64,000 nucleotides of DNA from Apium graveolens (Eukaryota; Streptophyta; Magnoliopsida; Apiales; Apiaceae): contig NC_133657.1 of assembly GCF_009905375.1 (NCBI RefSeq), positions 48,825,231-48,889,230 on the forward strand. The letters run 5' to 3'. Both the position numbers and the translations under genes were made by a program. The notes below the pieces were generated by a model, which was not told the DNA's origin, searched no databases, and worked only from the letters and a program-made list of their open reading frames with translations. Below are positions 12,404-23,480 of the stretch, piece after piece. Positions within the stretch are counted from its first letter, which is position 1, and every line of letters begins with the position of its first letter.

Positions 12404-13725
12404 CAAGTGTAAATTGAATGCCAACTACTACCTCAATGAAAACAAGGATTTTGTGGTTTTTAAAATGCTAATCTACCCATTAACATCAGATTCAGGAATA
12501 GCAGTTTTCTTTTTCTTACTCCTCCTGCAATCAATAGCAAGATGATTAGTATTACCACAGTTAAAACAAGTTTTTCTAGGAGCATTGGGAGCAACCTTAT
12601 AGTTGGAATCTTTAGAAACCCCTTGTTTACCATTCCTGTTTCTATTTGGACTCTTTATCTGAGGTTTATCAGTAACTTCAGATAATTTCTTTTTCAATTG
12701 TCCTTTAGACAAAAGTCCTATGTTCTTTTCTTTCTTGACAGTCTTAATGATTTCTTTGTTTTCCTCACTTTGAGTTTTATCATTTACTTTATTTTCCTGA
12801 TATATAGAGGTTGAACCCTTCTCAAAAGTTGATTTGGGTTCATTATCTTCTGAAGAAATAAACTTAACATGAGTCTTAAGGGTAATTTCATTTTCATTGT
12901 CAACATCTTTAATTCCATTTTAATAGCCAAGACATTCTTTCCATTTTTTCTTAGAGATCATCTCATGAACTTTTTTGCCTGAATCAGTCCAGGCTTTAAG
13001 GGTTTTTCTCTCATTTTCTAAATCTTTTTCCAACATATTGTACCTAGGCTCAAGTATCTTTACAGTATGTTTAGCCTTTTCACATTCTTTTTGCAATTCA
13101 ATCTGATTTGTTAAGTCAGACTCTAACTGATCATTCCTAGATTTTAAGATCTCAATTTCAGTAAACAACCTATTATTCTCTAGAGTCTTATTCTTAAAAT
13201 TTCCATGCAGAGACTTAAGAATAGATTTCAATTCAGATATATCCTCAGTATCAAAAGAAAAGAAAGATGTTGATACCTTGGAATCAGGAGAAGCAGGATT
13301 ATCAAAACTAGCCATCAGTGCATAGTTTGTTCCTTCATTTTCAGAGTCTGTAGAGCCCATCCAATCCTTGCTTGATGTGATCAAGGCTTTGTTCTTCCCT
13401 TTGTCATTTCTTAACTTTCTGCATTCAGTAGTAAAGTGGCCAGGTTCATTATAGTTGTAGCACTTGATCTTTGACCTGTCAACTTTTCCAACTTTCCAAT
13501 CCTTTCCTTCTCTTCTTCTAGAAGGCTTCCTTTCTCCTCCAGTAAACTTCTTCCTGAATCTTCTATTCTTTTGAGACTTCCTGAATTGAATTCTCTTGAC
13601 ACCCTTAACCATCATAACAGCCATCTACATGACATCATAATCTGTCATGTTCTCATCAGCTTCAGAATCAGTATCATCATCCGGATTTGATGATGAATCA
13701 TCAGTATCTGATTCTGGAAGATAGT
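12404..13725 (-). pseudogene. gag: C-terminal half of S1 gag with three zinc knuckles
   Basis: Continues the gag begun at 49184 after the gypsy array. An acidic Asp/Ser-rich stretch (13725-13630) ends in a TAG, then an open segment (13624-12920) carries a first knuckle near 13424-13465 whose second Cys is Tyr (CYNYNEPGHFTTEC), followed by a coiled-coil region. After another stop, 12712-12473 has an intact second knuckle (CFNCGNTNHLAIDC). A third knuckle near 12404-12445 has a TGA in place of its second Cys. Two of three knuckles are therefore broken, in line with an inactive element. Confidence 0.85.
13721..13725. repeat. Left target-site duplication ATAGT
   Basis: Identical to 48454-48458, directly flanking the outermost LTR ends. 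Confidence 0.85.
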
Positions 13726-15715
13726 TGTAATAACCCCAATTTTTGGAGATTTTTGAAACCCGGATGAATAGTAACTTTTGCTGACAATGCTGATTAAGAA
13801 AAATTATCAGACCACGATATATAGGAGTACTGTTATGGAAATTCTAAGATCGTATTAGTATTCCATAAAGAAAATAAGTGTATGTAAAAGCTGTCGGATT
13901 TTGAAAACGAGCACTTTTATTTTTCCCCGAGATTTCCACCAGACATTAAGGGATTTAAGGAATTAATATTAAGATGAAGGATTTTAAATTCAAGGATTAT
14001 AAATGAGAATTAATTTAGGTATTAAAAATACCAAGAAGATTTTATCAATAAAACCATTAAGGTATTTAACCAAACGATCAACGAGATTGAGTGATAACCG
14101 GACAAAGTAATGAATAACGACTCTTGTAAATACCTTTGCAAGTGGCAAGGTAAGTGGATGGTTGATCAAACAAGAAACCAAGTTATAGTTAGGAAGGGAA
14201 TGGCTAGTTAATTATATAGTTAACTAGGGATGATCTCATCTCACCACAAATCACCAACACATGGCAAATGATGAGATCATCTTCCACTAACTCCTTTTTT
14301 TATTATTAACCTAGCAAAATATCAAGACAACCCATCATTATCCACCACATTATTCCACCAACACAAGAAAGCAAAACCATTTCCTCCCCCATTTCCATTG
14401 CTCTCGGCCAAAACAGAACCAGCACACTAAAACTGCTGTATCTCCTTCATTTCTCACTCAAATATTGTGTTCTATAGCTCGTTGGAAAGGTATTGAGATG
14501 GCCTACAACTCTTGTTCACAAGTCTCGTCCAAATAATCATGGTAAGACCCTCATTTTTACAGTTCTTTAAATCGGACTTTTAGAAACTTCAAAGCCTAAC
14601 TTTGTGTTCTTGATTTCTTTGGAAAGATCAAGCTTGTAGGAGGCTCCCTAAGGCTTCCTAGCAACTTAACACCTCCCAAGGAAGGTATAAACTTCAAACC
14701 CTAGCCTTTACTTTATTTGTTAGTAAGTTTAATGGTTGGTTTTGTGAAATGAGAAGCATGGATTGTGATTATTAGTAGTTTGGTTTGATTTGGAAGTATT
14801 TTGGTAATTGAAGCTTGATTATAGTTCATAGGTCTTGATTGTGGTTGTTTGAGTTGAAAACCTTGGAGATTATGGACTGATGTGGTATGGTTTAGGTGAA
14901 GTTTTATTGTATTGATGGTTATGAGTTGGTTGGTGGTTAATTGGAGTAGTTTAAACATTGGTAATCGCGTAAACATAGCCGTCGTAATGTCCGATTTACT
15001 TTAGACTGCTTTTGTTCATAATATTTGGACCCGAGAACTCCCTGCTAGATTATGACCATTGCCATTTTTAGATAGTTCATGTTACGAGCTTCGTTTTGAT
15101 ATGTAGTTCGTTTGATTCCGATGTACGGTTTAGGAGAAACGACCGTTTTAAGTAACGGCGTTTCGCGAACGAAACTTTTCCCCTCGCCTTACTTTGAAAC
15201 ATAGGTTAAAGACCAAAAAGGGTTAATTAGTGTATGAAACAATTATAGTAAGAGTTTTAGGCAGTTGGTAAGACACTAGCGAAGGAATCGCCTTAAAACT
15301 TGTAATGGTTAAATTATAAAAAATGGTGGAGCCGAGGGTACTCGAGTGACTTAAGAGAATCAGTAAGCGCAAAGCGAGCGTTAGAGTCTAAGGTAGTTAG
15401 AGTATAGATTTACAAGTGACTTGTGATAAATGCATATTTGTTATTAGCAAATTCTTGTGATATATTGTAGCATGTGATATGGTATATATGCATGCCTATT
15501 TCGTATTCTTGATTTATATATCTGTTGGTTCAAATGCTTATTCGTTGCATAATACCTATGCTAGAGATAAGCGGTATTTGCGTATACCCTTAGTATAGGG
15601 GATCAAAATGTGAACTTTTTCTAAAACCGGGAGGCGAGACTCCCGAGTATAATATATATTTATATATATTGATATAGTTTTTAAAACTATTAATCGATTA
15701 AGGTTTATTCGATAA

Positions 15716-16144
15716 CTTTATTTTATTTAATGAATATTATTACGAATATTCATTCGAGGGCTTATGACTCCTTTATTTTATTTAATGAATATTATTACGA
15801 ATATTCATTCGAGGGCTTATGACTCCTTTATTTTATTCAATGAATATTATTACGAATATTCATTCGAGGGCTTATGACTTCTTTATTTTATTAAATGAAT
15901 ATTATTTTGAATATTCATTCGAGGGCTTATGACTTCTTTATTTTATTAAATGAATATTATTTTGAATATTCATTCGAGGACTTATGACTCCTTTTCTTTT
16001 ATTATTTGAATATTAATTCGAGTGCTTATGACTCCTTTATATTATTTATTGAATATTATTTGAATATTCATTCGAGGGTTTATGACTCAGTTTATATTAT
16101 TTAATGAATATTATTTGAATATTCATTTGAGGATCTATGACTCC
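15716..16144. repeat. Tandem array of about 55-bp hairpin units, LTR A (8 units)
   Basis: Each unit has a core such as AATGAATATT-ATTACG-AATATTCATT, a 10-bp perfect inverted repeat, followed by CGAGGGCTTATGACTCC. Eight units are countable; later ones diverge. Homologous arrays are at 25617-26000 (7 units) and 46247-46685 (8 units). Confidence 0.85.
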
Positions 16145-16658
16145 GATTATTTGCTGAGATATATTCTTTATTTTATTAAAGAATAAGGTGTCGATAATCA
16201 AACTTATCTTTGATTATTCAAATAAAGATAGTACTTTCGTATAAGTATATCTTTGGTTATTTAATACTCATTTAAAGTATAAGTTTTACAACTTCTACTT
16301 CAATTATTTTTATAAAGATTATTCTTTATGGGAATATTATTTAAATAATAATATTCAGATATTTTCTAATATATTGGGACTGATTTGTTTCATTAAATCA
16401 GCATTACTCCAAACACTCTTTAAAGTATTTTCGAGTCTTCAAAATGATTTTTAAAAGTTAGAGCGGATCCCAAAACTCATTTTTATATTTAAGATCTTCC
16501 TTTTAAAGGAGATTTAAATACTCGTTCAAAACTTGAGGGATCCGGCTCAGTGGTGTATTTTACATTCGCAACGAGGTTGCTGTTTTGAGAAAACATCTTG
16601 ATTACTTGCCCATCGTTCAGGAAGTAAGTTCATCTATTTGAGTCGGCATAAGCAACAT

Positions 16659-16745
16659 GGGCTCAGTGGGCGTCCATGAAAGTGTAAGTGGCTCAGTGGG
16701 AGTCCATCAAATGCGTAAGTGGCTGAGTGGTAGTCCAGCATAAGG
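16659..16745. repeat. Three 31-bp direct repeats, LTR A
   Basis: Three copies of GGCTCAGTGGGAGTCCA-like sequence each followed by AAGT spacers; a shorter related copy (GGCTCAGTGG) lies near 16545. The same triplicate is in LTR B (about 26518-26605) and LTR C (about 47200-47286). Role unknown. Confidence 0.75.
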
Positions 16746-17916
16746 TCCTATTGCGGCCAGGGTGATGACCAGTGGGGAATTCGTCCATCTACTAGTAGAA
16801 AAGGTTACTTATTGGTATCTTTGCCTGATCAGCAAGATATCAGGTTTATGCCAAGGTTTTCTCCTTTCCAAATTCATTGGATATTGCAACTCTGTTTATA
16901 ATTTTCATAACAGAGGTTTTCAAGGAGTGTATGAAATGTATATATATAGGTGTATATATATATCGGGATTTAATGAAGTATCTCGTAACTTCATTATTTA
17001 TAATAATATTCAAAGATTGAATCTATTCAAATCTTGTCTTGTAGTCTCATCTATGTGATGAACTTTTGAACTGATTATAACTTGAACGGTGGTAGTTCAA
17101 GTAATAATTGGAAACGATATAAGTATATTGGGGCATCTTGTAACTTCATATTTTCAACTTATATCTAGTTAATGATTATCTTATGCATATCAAAGATTTT
17201 CAGAAAAACGTTGAGACAAGGGTAGATATATGAGATCACCTTGCAACGATATTTTTATATAGTTATAAACTGGAACTCTGTGTATATTATGCATGGAAGA
17301 GGACTTCCAAGATTTTGAAAAGTATATATGTATATATACTGAATATTTTGTGACTTCATCGCATTAAGATATCAAACTTGGTTCATTTCTTTTGACCAAG
17401 ACTTTCATGAGTACTATGAGAAGGCTCATATATTGTTAATCATTATACATATTATTTTGGTGGGCTTGCTGCTCACCCTTGCTTTCTTCTTTCATCACAC
17501 AACAACAGATAGAAAAGATAAACAGGACCAAGCTCCCGATTTGCAAGCGGTTAGAAAACGTTATGCAGTCTTCTGAAAGCGTTGATGCCGCCGTAGCTGA
17601 GGTAGGAGCTACCAATAGGCTAGGTTTTCAACTATTGATGAACCAGACTTATGTATAATATGAATTGTAATAATGGCAAGGAATATGTAAATTTATTCAG
17701 AACCTTTTTAAGGTGTAACGGTTTATAATTGTGGAATATAAGGACTTGTGTTATTTTTGAGTGTTCATCTCTGAGACTATAACGTGTGGTGTGTGTGTTT
17801 ATTGTGGGGTCACAGTACAGAGTAGTTGATTATTTATTAAGATTGGGTGTTATTAAGGGAAATGGAACTCATGACAACCCGGATCCCCGACCCCGGATTT
17901 GGGGGTGTTACAGAAG

Positions 17917-17928
17917 TGGTATCAGAGC
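17917..17928 (+). other. Primer binding site, internal copy 1
   Basis: TGGTATCAGAGC, complementary to the plant tRNA-Met 3' end, four bases after the LTR A end (spacer GAAG). Confidence 0.85.
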
Positions 17929-18174
17929 TAAGCGTTATAAACCTCAAAGATGATGTGACGTTAAGATAATAAGTTCACTAAGATAATAAGAACTCTTGCC
18001 AAGTTCCTAGTCGGGCTACCTAACGTAGTACTGACAGTAAAAACCCTTATGGGAACCCTTATAAATATCGTGATAGAAGCGTAGTTCGTTATCGTATATG
18101 GTAGCGGGACTCTGAACCCTGAGGTTGAGGAGCAACAACGCGATGATGTTTTATTTCTTATTGGAGATCAGATT

Positions 18175-18291
18175 ATGGATCCGATAGAGCATCCTAACGC
18201 GGGATCGGATGATGTTCATGTTGAGGATATTGTCCTAGAAGGGATACTTGCTGAGGAGGATCCCATGGAGGATCCTGACAAGAATGAATAA
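18175..18291 (+). pseudogene. Short leader frame, possible gag N-terminus
   Basis: A 38-codon frame starting ATGGATCCGATAGAG, acidic, ending in TAA. It occupies the position of a gag start after the primer site. Assignment to gag is a guess from position. The internal 2 copy is near 28030-28146. Confidence 0.3.
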
Positions 18292-18299
18292 AGGACCAC

Positions 18300-19160
18300 T
18301 GATGAATTGATGACCATGGTTAGGTCGACTACCAGAGGTAGAATTGGTCGGTCACTATCGGAGGTTCGTTCAAGTTTGTAAAGATAGTAGCCCCCTTTAA
18401 CGCGTCTTACTCGTAAGACTGAGAAGTTTGAATGGACAGAGAAATACGAGAACAACTTTCAAGAACTGAAGCAAAGATTGGTGACGACCCCTATGATGGC
18501 GTTGTCGGATGGAAAAGGAGATTTTGTGATGTGTAGTGACGCTTCGCATAAGGAATTAGGGTGCTTCTTATACAGCACAACAAGGTAATCGCGTACGCAT
18601 CAAGACAATTAAGGGAATATAAAATTCGATATCCCCACCCATGAGCTTGGGCTCGTGGCAATAGTTTTGCCCTAAATATTGGAGGCACTACTTGTATGGA
18701 GAGAAGTACGAGATTTACACAAGCCATAAGTGCTCTAGTGCATTTTCACGCAGAAAGAGCTCAACATGCGCCAAATGAGGTGGTTAGAGATAATCAAGGA
18801 TTACGATTATGAGATTCTTTATCATTCGGGGAAAGCCAATGTAGTGGCTGATGCCCTTAGTAAAAAGGAGAGACTCAAGATGATAATGTCTTTGAGAGAG
18901 TTTATAAGAGATTTTGAGAAAATGGAAATAGAAGTGAAGGTAACCGGAGCCGGTACCGAAAAGCTGTTTGAGATTGCAAGACAGACCGAATTATTGGAAA
19001 AGAACATATTGTACCAGAAAAAGTGATGAATGAAGGCAGAGAGCCAACAAATAGATATGAGATTAATACCGAGAAAGATGATAAGGGAATAATGAGGTAT
19101 TCCTATAGAATTTGGGTTCCCAATGTTTAAGAGCTTAAAGATGAGATCCTAGATGAAAGT
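18300..19160 (+). pseudogene. pol: Gypsy RT tail, RNase H and integrase zinc-finger remnant, copy 1
   Basis: Motifs by eye: PLTRLTRK and FEWTEKYENNFQELK (RT connection) near 18400-18470, FVMCSDASHKELGCFL (RNase H, with the catalytic SDAS) near 18520-18570, then after stops and frame changes KIWRHYLYGEKYEIYT-like sequence near 18680-18720. The open stretch 18766-19026 holds RQMRWLEIIKDYDYEI and GKANVVADALSKKERL, the classic RNase H end, and approaches the integrase zinc region. YRIWVPNV near 19105 continues it. Only pieces are open. Related to chromovirus pol; the lineage is tentative. Confidence 0.8.
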
Positions 19161-19388
19161 CATAGTTCAAGGAATAAGATTTAGGGCAAACCCTGAATGT
19201 GATAGTCAGGGAGGACGCCATCAAGATAGAAGGAACCCATAACATAATGAAGTGGAAAATGAGGATTTTAACGTATAAGATAACCCCAAGTATGGGAGAA
19301 GGATGAAACATTTCATACTGAGAAAATAGAAGTCGAGCAAGATAAGGAGACCCGAGACGGTACTCCTATATGGAAATTCATGGACCTG

Positions 19389-19740
19389 TCTAAACAGAAC
19401 TTATACTTTTATTCCCAACCACCACCTTAAGGAAACAATGCGGTAGGAAATCCTTTCATGACCTTTAAGTCGCTAAGCTCTCAGAGTTCCAAGGAACAGT
19501 TTGACCCAGTCGAGGCAAGAGTCTGGCTAAAGGAAATATAGGAATTATTTGAGATTCTAAATGATTGACGAAGCACAAAAGACTATTTTTGTCACTTACC
19601 CCCGTAAGAGAGAGGCCATCCGTTGGTGAAAGGCCAAGAAAGGCACGGAGCCGGAGGTTATAATAAACTGATTAAAGTTCAGACAATTATTTTCGGGAAA
19701 GTACTTCCCAAGGTTATGGAGGTAGTGTAAAAGCTTTAGA
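19389..19740 (+). pseudogene. Gag-core-like remnant out of order, copy 1
   Basis: Broken frame with NPFMTFKSL, PVEARVWLKEI and GKYFPRLWR-like segments, matching by eye the gypsy gag core (retrotransposon gag family). It lies downstream of RNase H/integrase remnants, opposite to the normal order. Stops occur every 20-40 codons. Confidence 0.6.
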
Positions 19741-22693
19741 GCCAGAACAAAAGCGGACGAGTATGATGAATTATGAATCTAAGTTATAAAAGTTGTCAAG
19801 ATTCGTTCTGAGGACACGAATTCAGAATGACGGGATGTTTGAAATCAATGCTTATGTTGTGTTGGTTCATGTAATGGTTATAATGGAAACGAAAATAAAA
19901 GACTGAAAAGGGAAGGAGTATAAAGGGATATAAAGGAAATAGAGTTGAGAAGTGATAAGGGAGTTAGGTATGGGAAACCCTAAGAAACCCTTGCAATAAA
20001 TATAGAGAAGTGTGTCATCATCAGCGCGATGGTGACTGGTCATGAGATAAATTCAAGGTTTGAAGGCGTAAGCGATATGTAAAGTTAATTCCCTTGAAGT
20101 TGACAGTATTCGATGAAAATTTGAGATAGATCGATTGATTAATAAGGAAACACGGATGGACTGAGGAGACAAGAAAGTAAGAAATTAGGAAAATTGGATG
20201 AAGGAAGTGACCTTCAAGAATGTGAAGTGTAAGACCGGGGGCATGATACCCAGAAAGGGAGACGCCAGGTATGAAAGATATCCCAACATTGAGATGACTG
20301 TTGAGATAAATAAAAGAGGTAAATGAGTAGTTAGAACTAAAAGGTTCACGTTGAACACGACAAACATCTTCTAGAACATCACTGTTATCATTACTGAATC
20401 AGGCAAGAAAAGCGGATAACCATTCTTATCTTTTGGAGGCCATATTGATTGACCTCATTTTGAATACAGATGTTATTGTGAAATTAGGCATATACTATCG
20501 AGGTGGGAATGATTGAATAAGATACCCTTATCAGGGATATATGACTTGATTTATCCATGGAAGGATGCATGTACCTTTTAAAGGTGGAATTAAGGATAGA
20601 ACATCGGTAACTTAAAATGAATCCTCGGGGAATGCATAAAGGTTGGAATTTTACCCTTAATAGGGATAGTGTGAGTTTTGACAGTATGAATTGGAAAGGA
20701 TTAAGGTAATAACAACCTTTAAGAATCAGTGGAGAAATTTTTCAGAAGTATATAGACAATGATTCTGGTATTAATAAATGGTATCTTGATATGCCCTGTA
20801 TCTAGGGAATACAGGAGGAACGATTCAAGGATAACCTTAGAGGTTTTACAAGGAGAAAGGTAATATTCAAAATTCTCAAAAATAGAAATGTTGATAAAGG
20901 AAATATGACGTAATTATAATGATGCCAAGTGGGGCACGTGTTAAACCACGAGAAGGTATGGATCGAACCAGTAATGGTCGACGTTGTTCAGGGCAATTAG
21001 GACTTAAGATAAAAAGATGTTCTAATTATAATTGAGAGTCAGTCGTGACAGTGATTAACCTCTAAAGACTGAGGCAATAACTTATGGAAAAATGGTAATA
21101 TTTTTTTTTACTCATCAGATTTTAAGGAAAACATCTTCACATAAGCTGTGATTGAAATAAGGTAGAAAATTTATTTGGAGGTGGTTAAAATGACATTGAC
21201 TGTAAGGAAATTTTACTATCAGGAAAGGCCAAAGAGGTGGCCGACACTTTAAAGGTAAGAGGATAATTATAGGTGCTTGTGCCAAAGGAATACAGTGATG
21301 ATGGTTAAAGCTATGCAGGTTGTATTATGGTTTGGAAGATTGACATTCCTTCTGATGACTATGCAATACCCAACCGTAATAGTAGTTGGTAAAGGTTTAA
21401 TTCGTGTAATCGCCATGAGCGGGCTATCTATCTCAGAAGGTACTATCTTGAGAATAATCCAGGACAATATTTCAAAAAGAACTAGACGAACCTTTGAGTT
21501 AAGTCTTCTATCGAAGGCATATGATTAAGAATGGTATTAACCTGCTATCGTTGCTTTGATTGAAACTCTTCTGCAATTTTATCTGCTTCATGTCATGTAT
21601 GTATGGCAGGATAAGGAGTGTTCTTCATGAATTATGAATGGTGATTATGTTACCTCCTTAGAAGGATTTGATATGACATGTATGGACTCTGTATGGTTAG
21701 ATATTAAGATTTCATGGAAAGTGAATGACGACAGTAGGTCAGTGGTGGACCATAGTAATGCAGCAATGATTCTGCGAGTAATGAGCTGATTACAACCATG
21801 AGAGTTGTATTGGAATGGATGTTGAGATTGAGTACCACTAATCGGGTCGTGGTAATGTATAAGTTATCATTGATAGACTAATTAAGTAGAGTATCTACCT
21901 ATTGAATATTTATTCCTTCTTATGAAAAGAGAGTCGTATTACTATATGAGGAAGGTTGCGGTGCAAGCATAGAATTCTAATAACGATGATGTCTAGAATG
22001 AGATCCCAGATTCGATTTTCGATGTCGAGGGAGTTTCAAAGGTGATTGTGTATAAGCTCGAGGAAGAGCATGGGTCCATAGAATGATGGGCGGAATGGCG
22101 AAAATATTTAGGCATGTGAAATGCGATGCTATAATACTTGATGTTGATATGAATACATATATGTTTTGTTCTCCTATGATAAACCTCTATAGTTCAGAGG
22201 TAGGTTCCAAGCCAGATATTTTGTGGCAGTATATTTTTTCATATATACAATTCTCTTCAATTCGTTCTTTTCTCTTCTTTTCATTTTATGTAAGCTGAGA
22301 AGAACAACCCTTCCAGAAAGGGGAGGTATTGCCGAATGACTATCTATCTGTGTGATAGAAGCCTAGTAGGATACCATCTATTGTTTAATTGCTTGTCAAG
22401 TACTAAATGCTGGCCACCTTCTGTACTAACTATGCGATATAACAAGTGTTCATGATCATAGTGATCTCTCAATAAATTCTTTTACTTCTATATGAAGGAT
22501 TAAGCTTTCGAAAATAGAAACAGCTGAAAAAGGAGTAATAAAGTTGTGGTAGTATTCGGAATGGAAACACATTCGTGATACTAAGGTTGGCATGGTTATT
22601 AAAAGGTTATAAAACGCTAACGAGCAAAAGTATAACCAGTATAATATTAGGAACGGAAGGTAGTAGCGATTACGAACTGGAAAAGAATGGGTA
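19741..22693 (+). other. Decayed gypsy internal sequence, copy 1
   Basis: No gene can be supported. Short open frames (21277-21528, 22083-22298) recur in internal copy 2 at 31130-31381 and 31936-32151 only because the region is duplicated. Weak likenesses to RNase H near 21100-21250 and to integrase near 21430-21530 suggest a second, more decayed pol layer. Confidence 0.4.
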
Positions 22694-23467
22694 TTGAGAA
22701 GCAAAAGCTCTAATGTTAAAAGCTATAATGAGAGTCTGTGCAATAGACTTGAAAGAATTTGGAATGATCACTTAACACGGATTGAGTTTTCTTACGATAA
22801 TAGATCATATGTCAGTATTGAGATATCGCCTTATGAGATCCTTGAGGGAAGACAATGTCGATCTCCCTTATGTTAGGATGAAGTTGTAGAGCGCAAGATG
22901 CTCGGACCCGCAGTAGTCCAAAGGATCAAGGATATAATAGATTTTAATCAGAGGACGGCTGGTAGTAGCCCAAGATGGGAACACGAAGTATGTTGATTTG
23001 ACACGAAAGGACAAGGAATAGGAAGTGGGGGACCTAGTGTTGTTATAGGTATTCCCTTGGAAAGGAAGGATGAGGTTCGGAAAGAAAGGGAAGCTAAGTC
23101 CACGAATTGTTAGACCCTTGGATATATTAAGACATATTGGGAAGATAGCATATGAGCTAGCCCTACCCCCGAATATGTAGCAAGTTCATAACGTGTTCCA
23201 CGTATCAATGTTAAGAAAATGTAATTCGGATGCCAGATAAATAGGGGCATATGAGCGCATAGACATGCAACCAGACGTAACCTATATGGAGCAACCAGGA
23301 AGGGTTATAGATCGAAAAGGGACAAGTGCTTAGGAGAAGGGTTATCAAACTAGTCAGAGTTTGGTGGTAGAACCATAATGTGGAAAATTGACTAGAGAGT
23401 TAGAAGGCACAATGCTAGAAAAGCATCCCCAACTGTTTTCTATCTGATTCCGGGACGGAATCCTTTT
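22694..23467 (+). pseudogene. pol: Integrase C-terminal and chromodomain-like tail remnant, copy 1
   Basis: Open at 22694-22876 with RIEFSYDNRSYVSIEISPYEILEG-like sequence (typically FAYNNS...PYEALYGR) and CRSPLC, then broken frames with a GKLSPR-like block near 23085-23110 and a run near 23160-23400 matching the AYELALPP and VHNVFHVSML region. The last stretch (near 23270-23380) resembles the chromovirus C-terminal module. It ends 13 bp before LTR B. Confidence 0.75.
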
Positions 23468-23480
23468 AAGGAGGGGAGAC
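23468..23480 (+). other. Polypurine tract, internal copy 1
   Basis: AAGGAGGGGAGAC directly before the LTR B start. Identical at 44101-44113 before LTR C. Confidence 0.85.

Larger units (their letters stand above)
13726..17912 (+). repeat. LTR A of the gypsy array (4187 bp)
   Basis: Begins TGTAATAACCCC and ends GGGGGTGTTACA. By eye it is nearly the same as LTRs B and C apart from a deletion of about 135 bp after 15420 (the segment matching 25175-25309 in B). It contains no gene; reading frames such as those matching 13990-14181 and 14713-14976 recur only because the LTRs are copies. It contains the hairpin tandem array (15716-16144) and a 31-bp triplicate (16659-16745). Confidence 0.9.
17913..23480 (+). 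pseudogene. Internal region 1 of the gypsy array, scrambled and dead
   Basis: A 5.57-kb interval with no frame over about 90 codons and many stops. Recognisable remnants, in order: a short leader frame (18175-18291), a reverse transcriptase C-terminal/RNase H segment (about 18300-18600), the RNase H end and integrase zinc-finger approach (18600-19160), a gag-core-like segment (about 19389-19740), unplaced decayed sequence (19740-22690), and an integrase C-terminal part (22694-23467). The usual order is gag-protease-RT-RNase H-integrase, so gag-like sequence after RNase H is abnormal. The same scramble is in internal copy 2, so it predates the duplication. Confidence 0.75.

Noticed and set aside
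14713..14976. 87-codon open frame repeated at 24467 and 45100
   Set aside because: It recurs only because it lies in the three LTR copies; low-complexity Thr/Asn/Leu sequence with no domain.
15716..16144. CRISPR-like regularly spaced repeats
   Set aside because: Plant retrotransposon LTR with adjoining tandem units and no unique spacers.
16762..17058. 98-codon open frame recurring at 26619 and 47303
   Set aside because: Also inside the LTR copies, of changing length and with no recognisable domain.
21277..21528. Small conserved gene, repeated at 31130
   Set aside because: The two copies are products of the array duplication; the sequence is likely decayed integrase.
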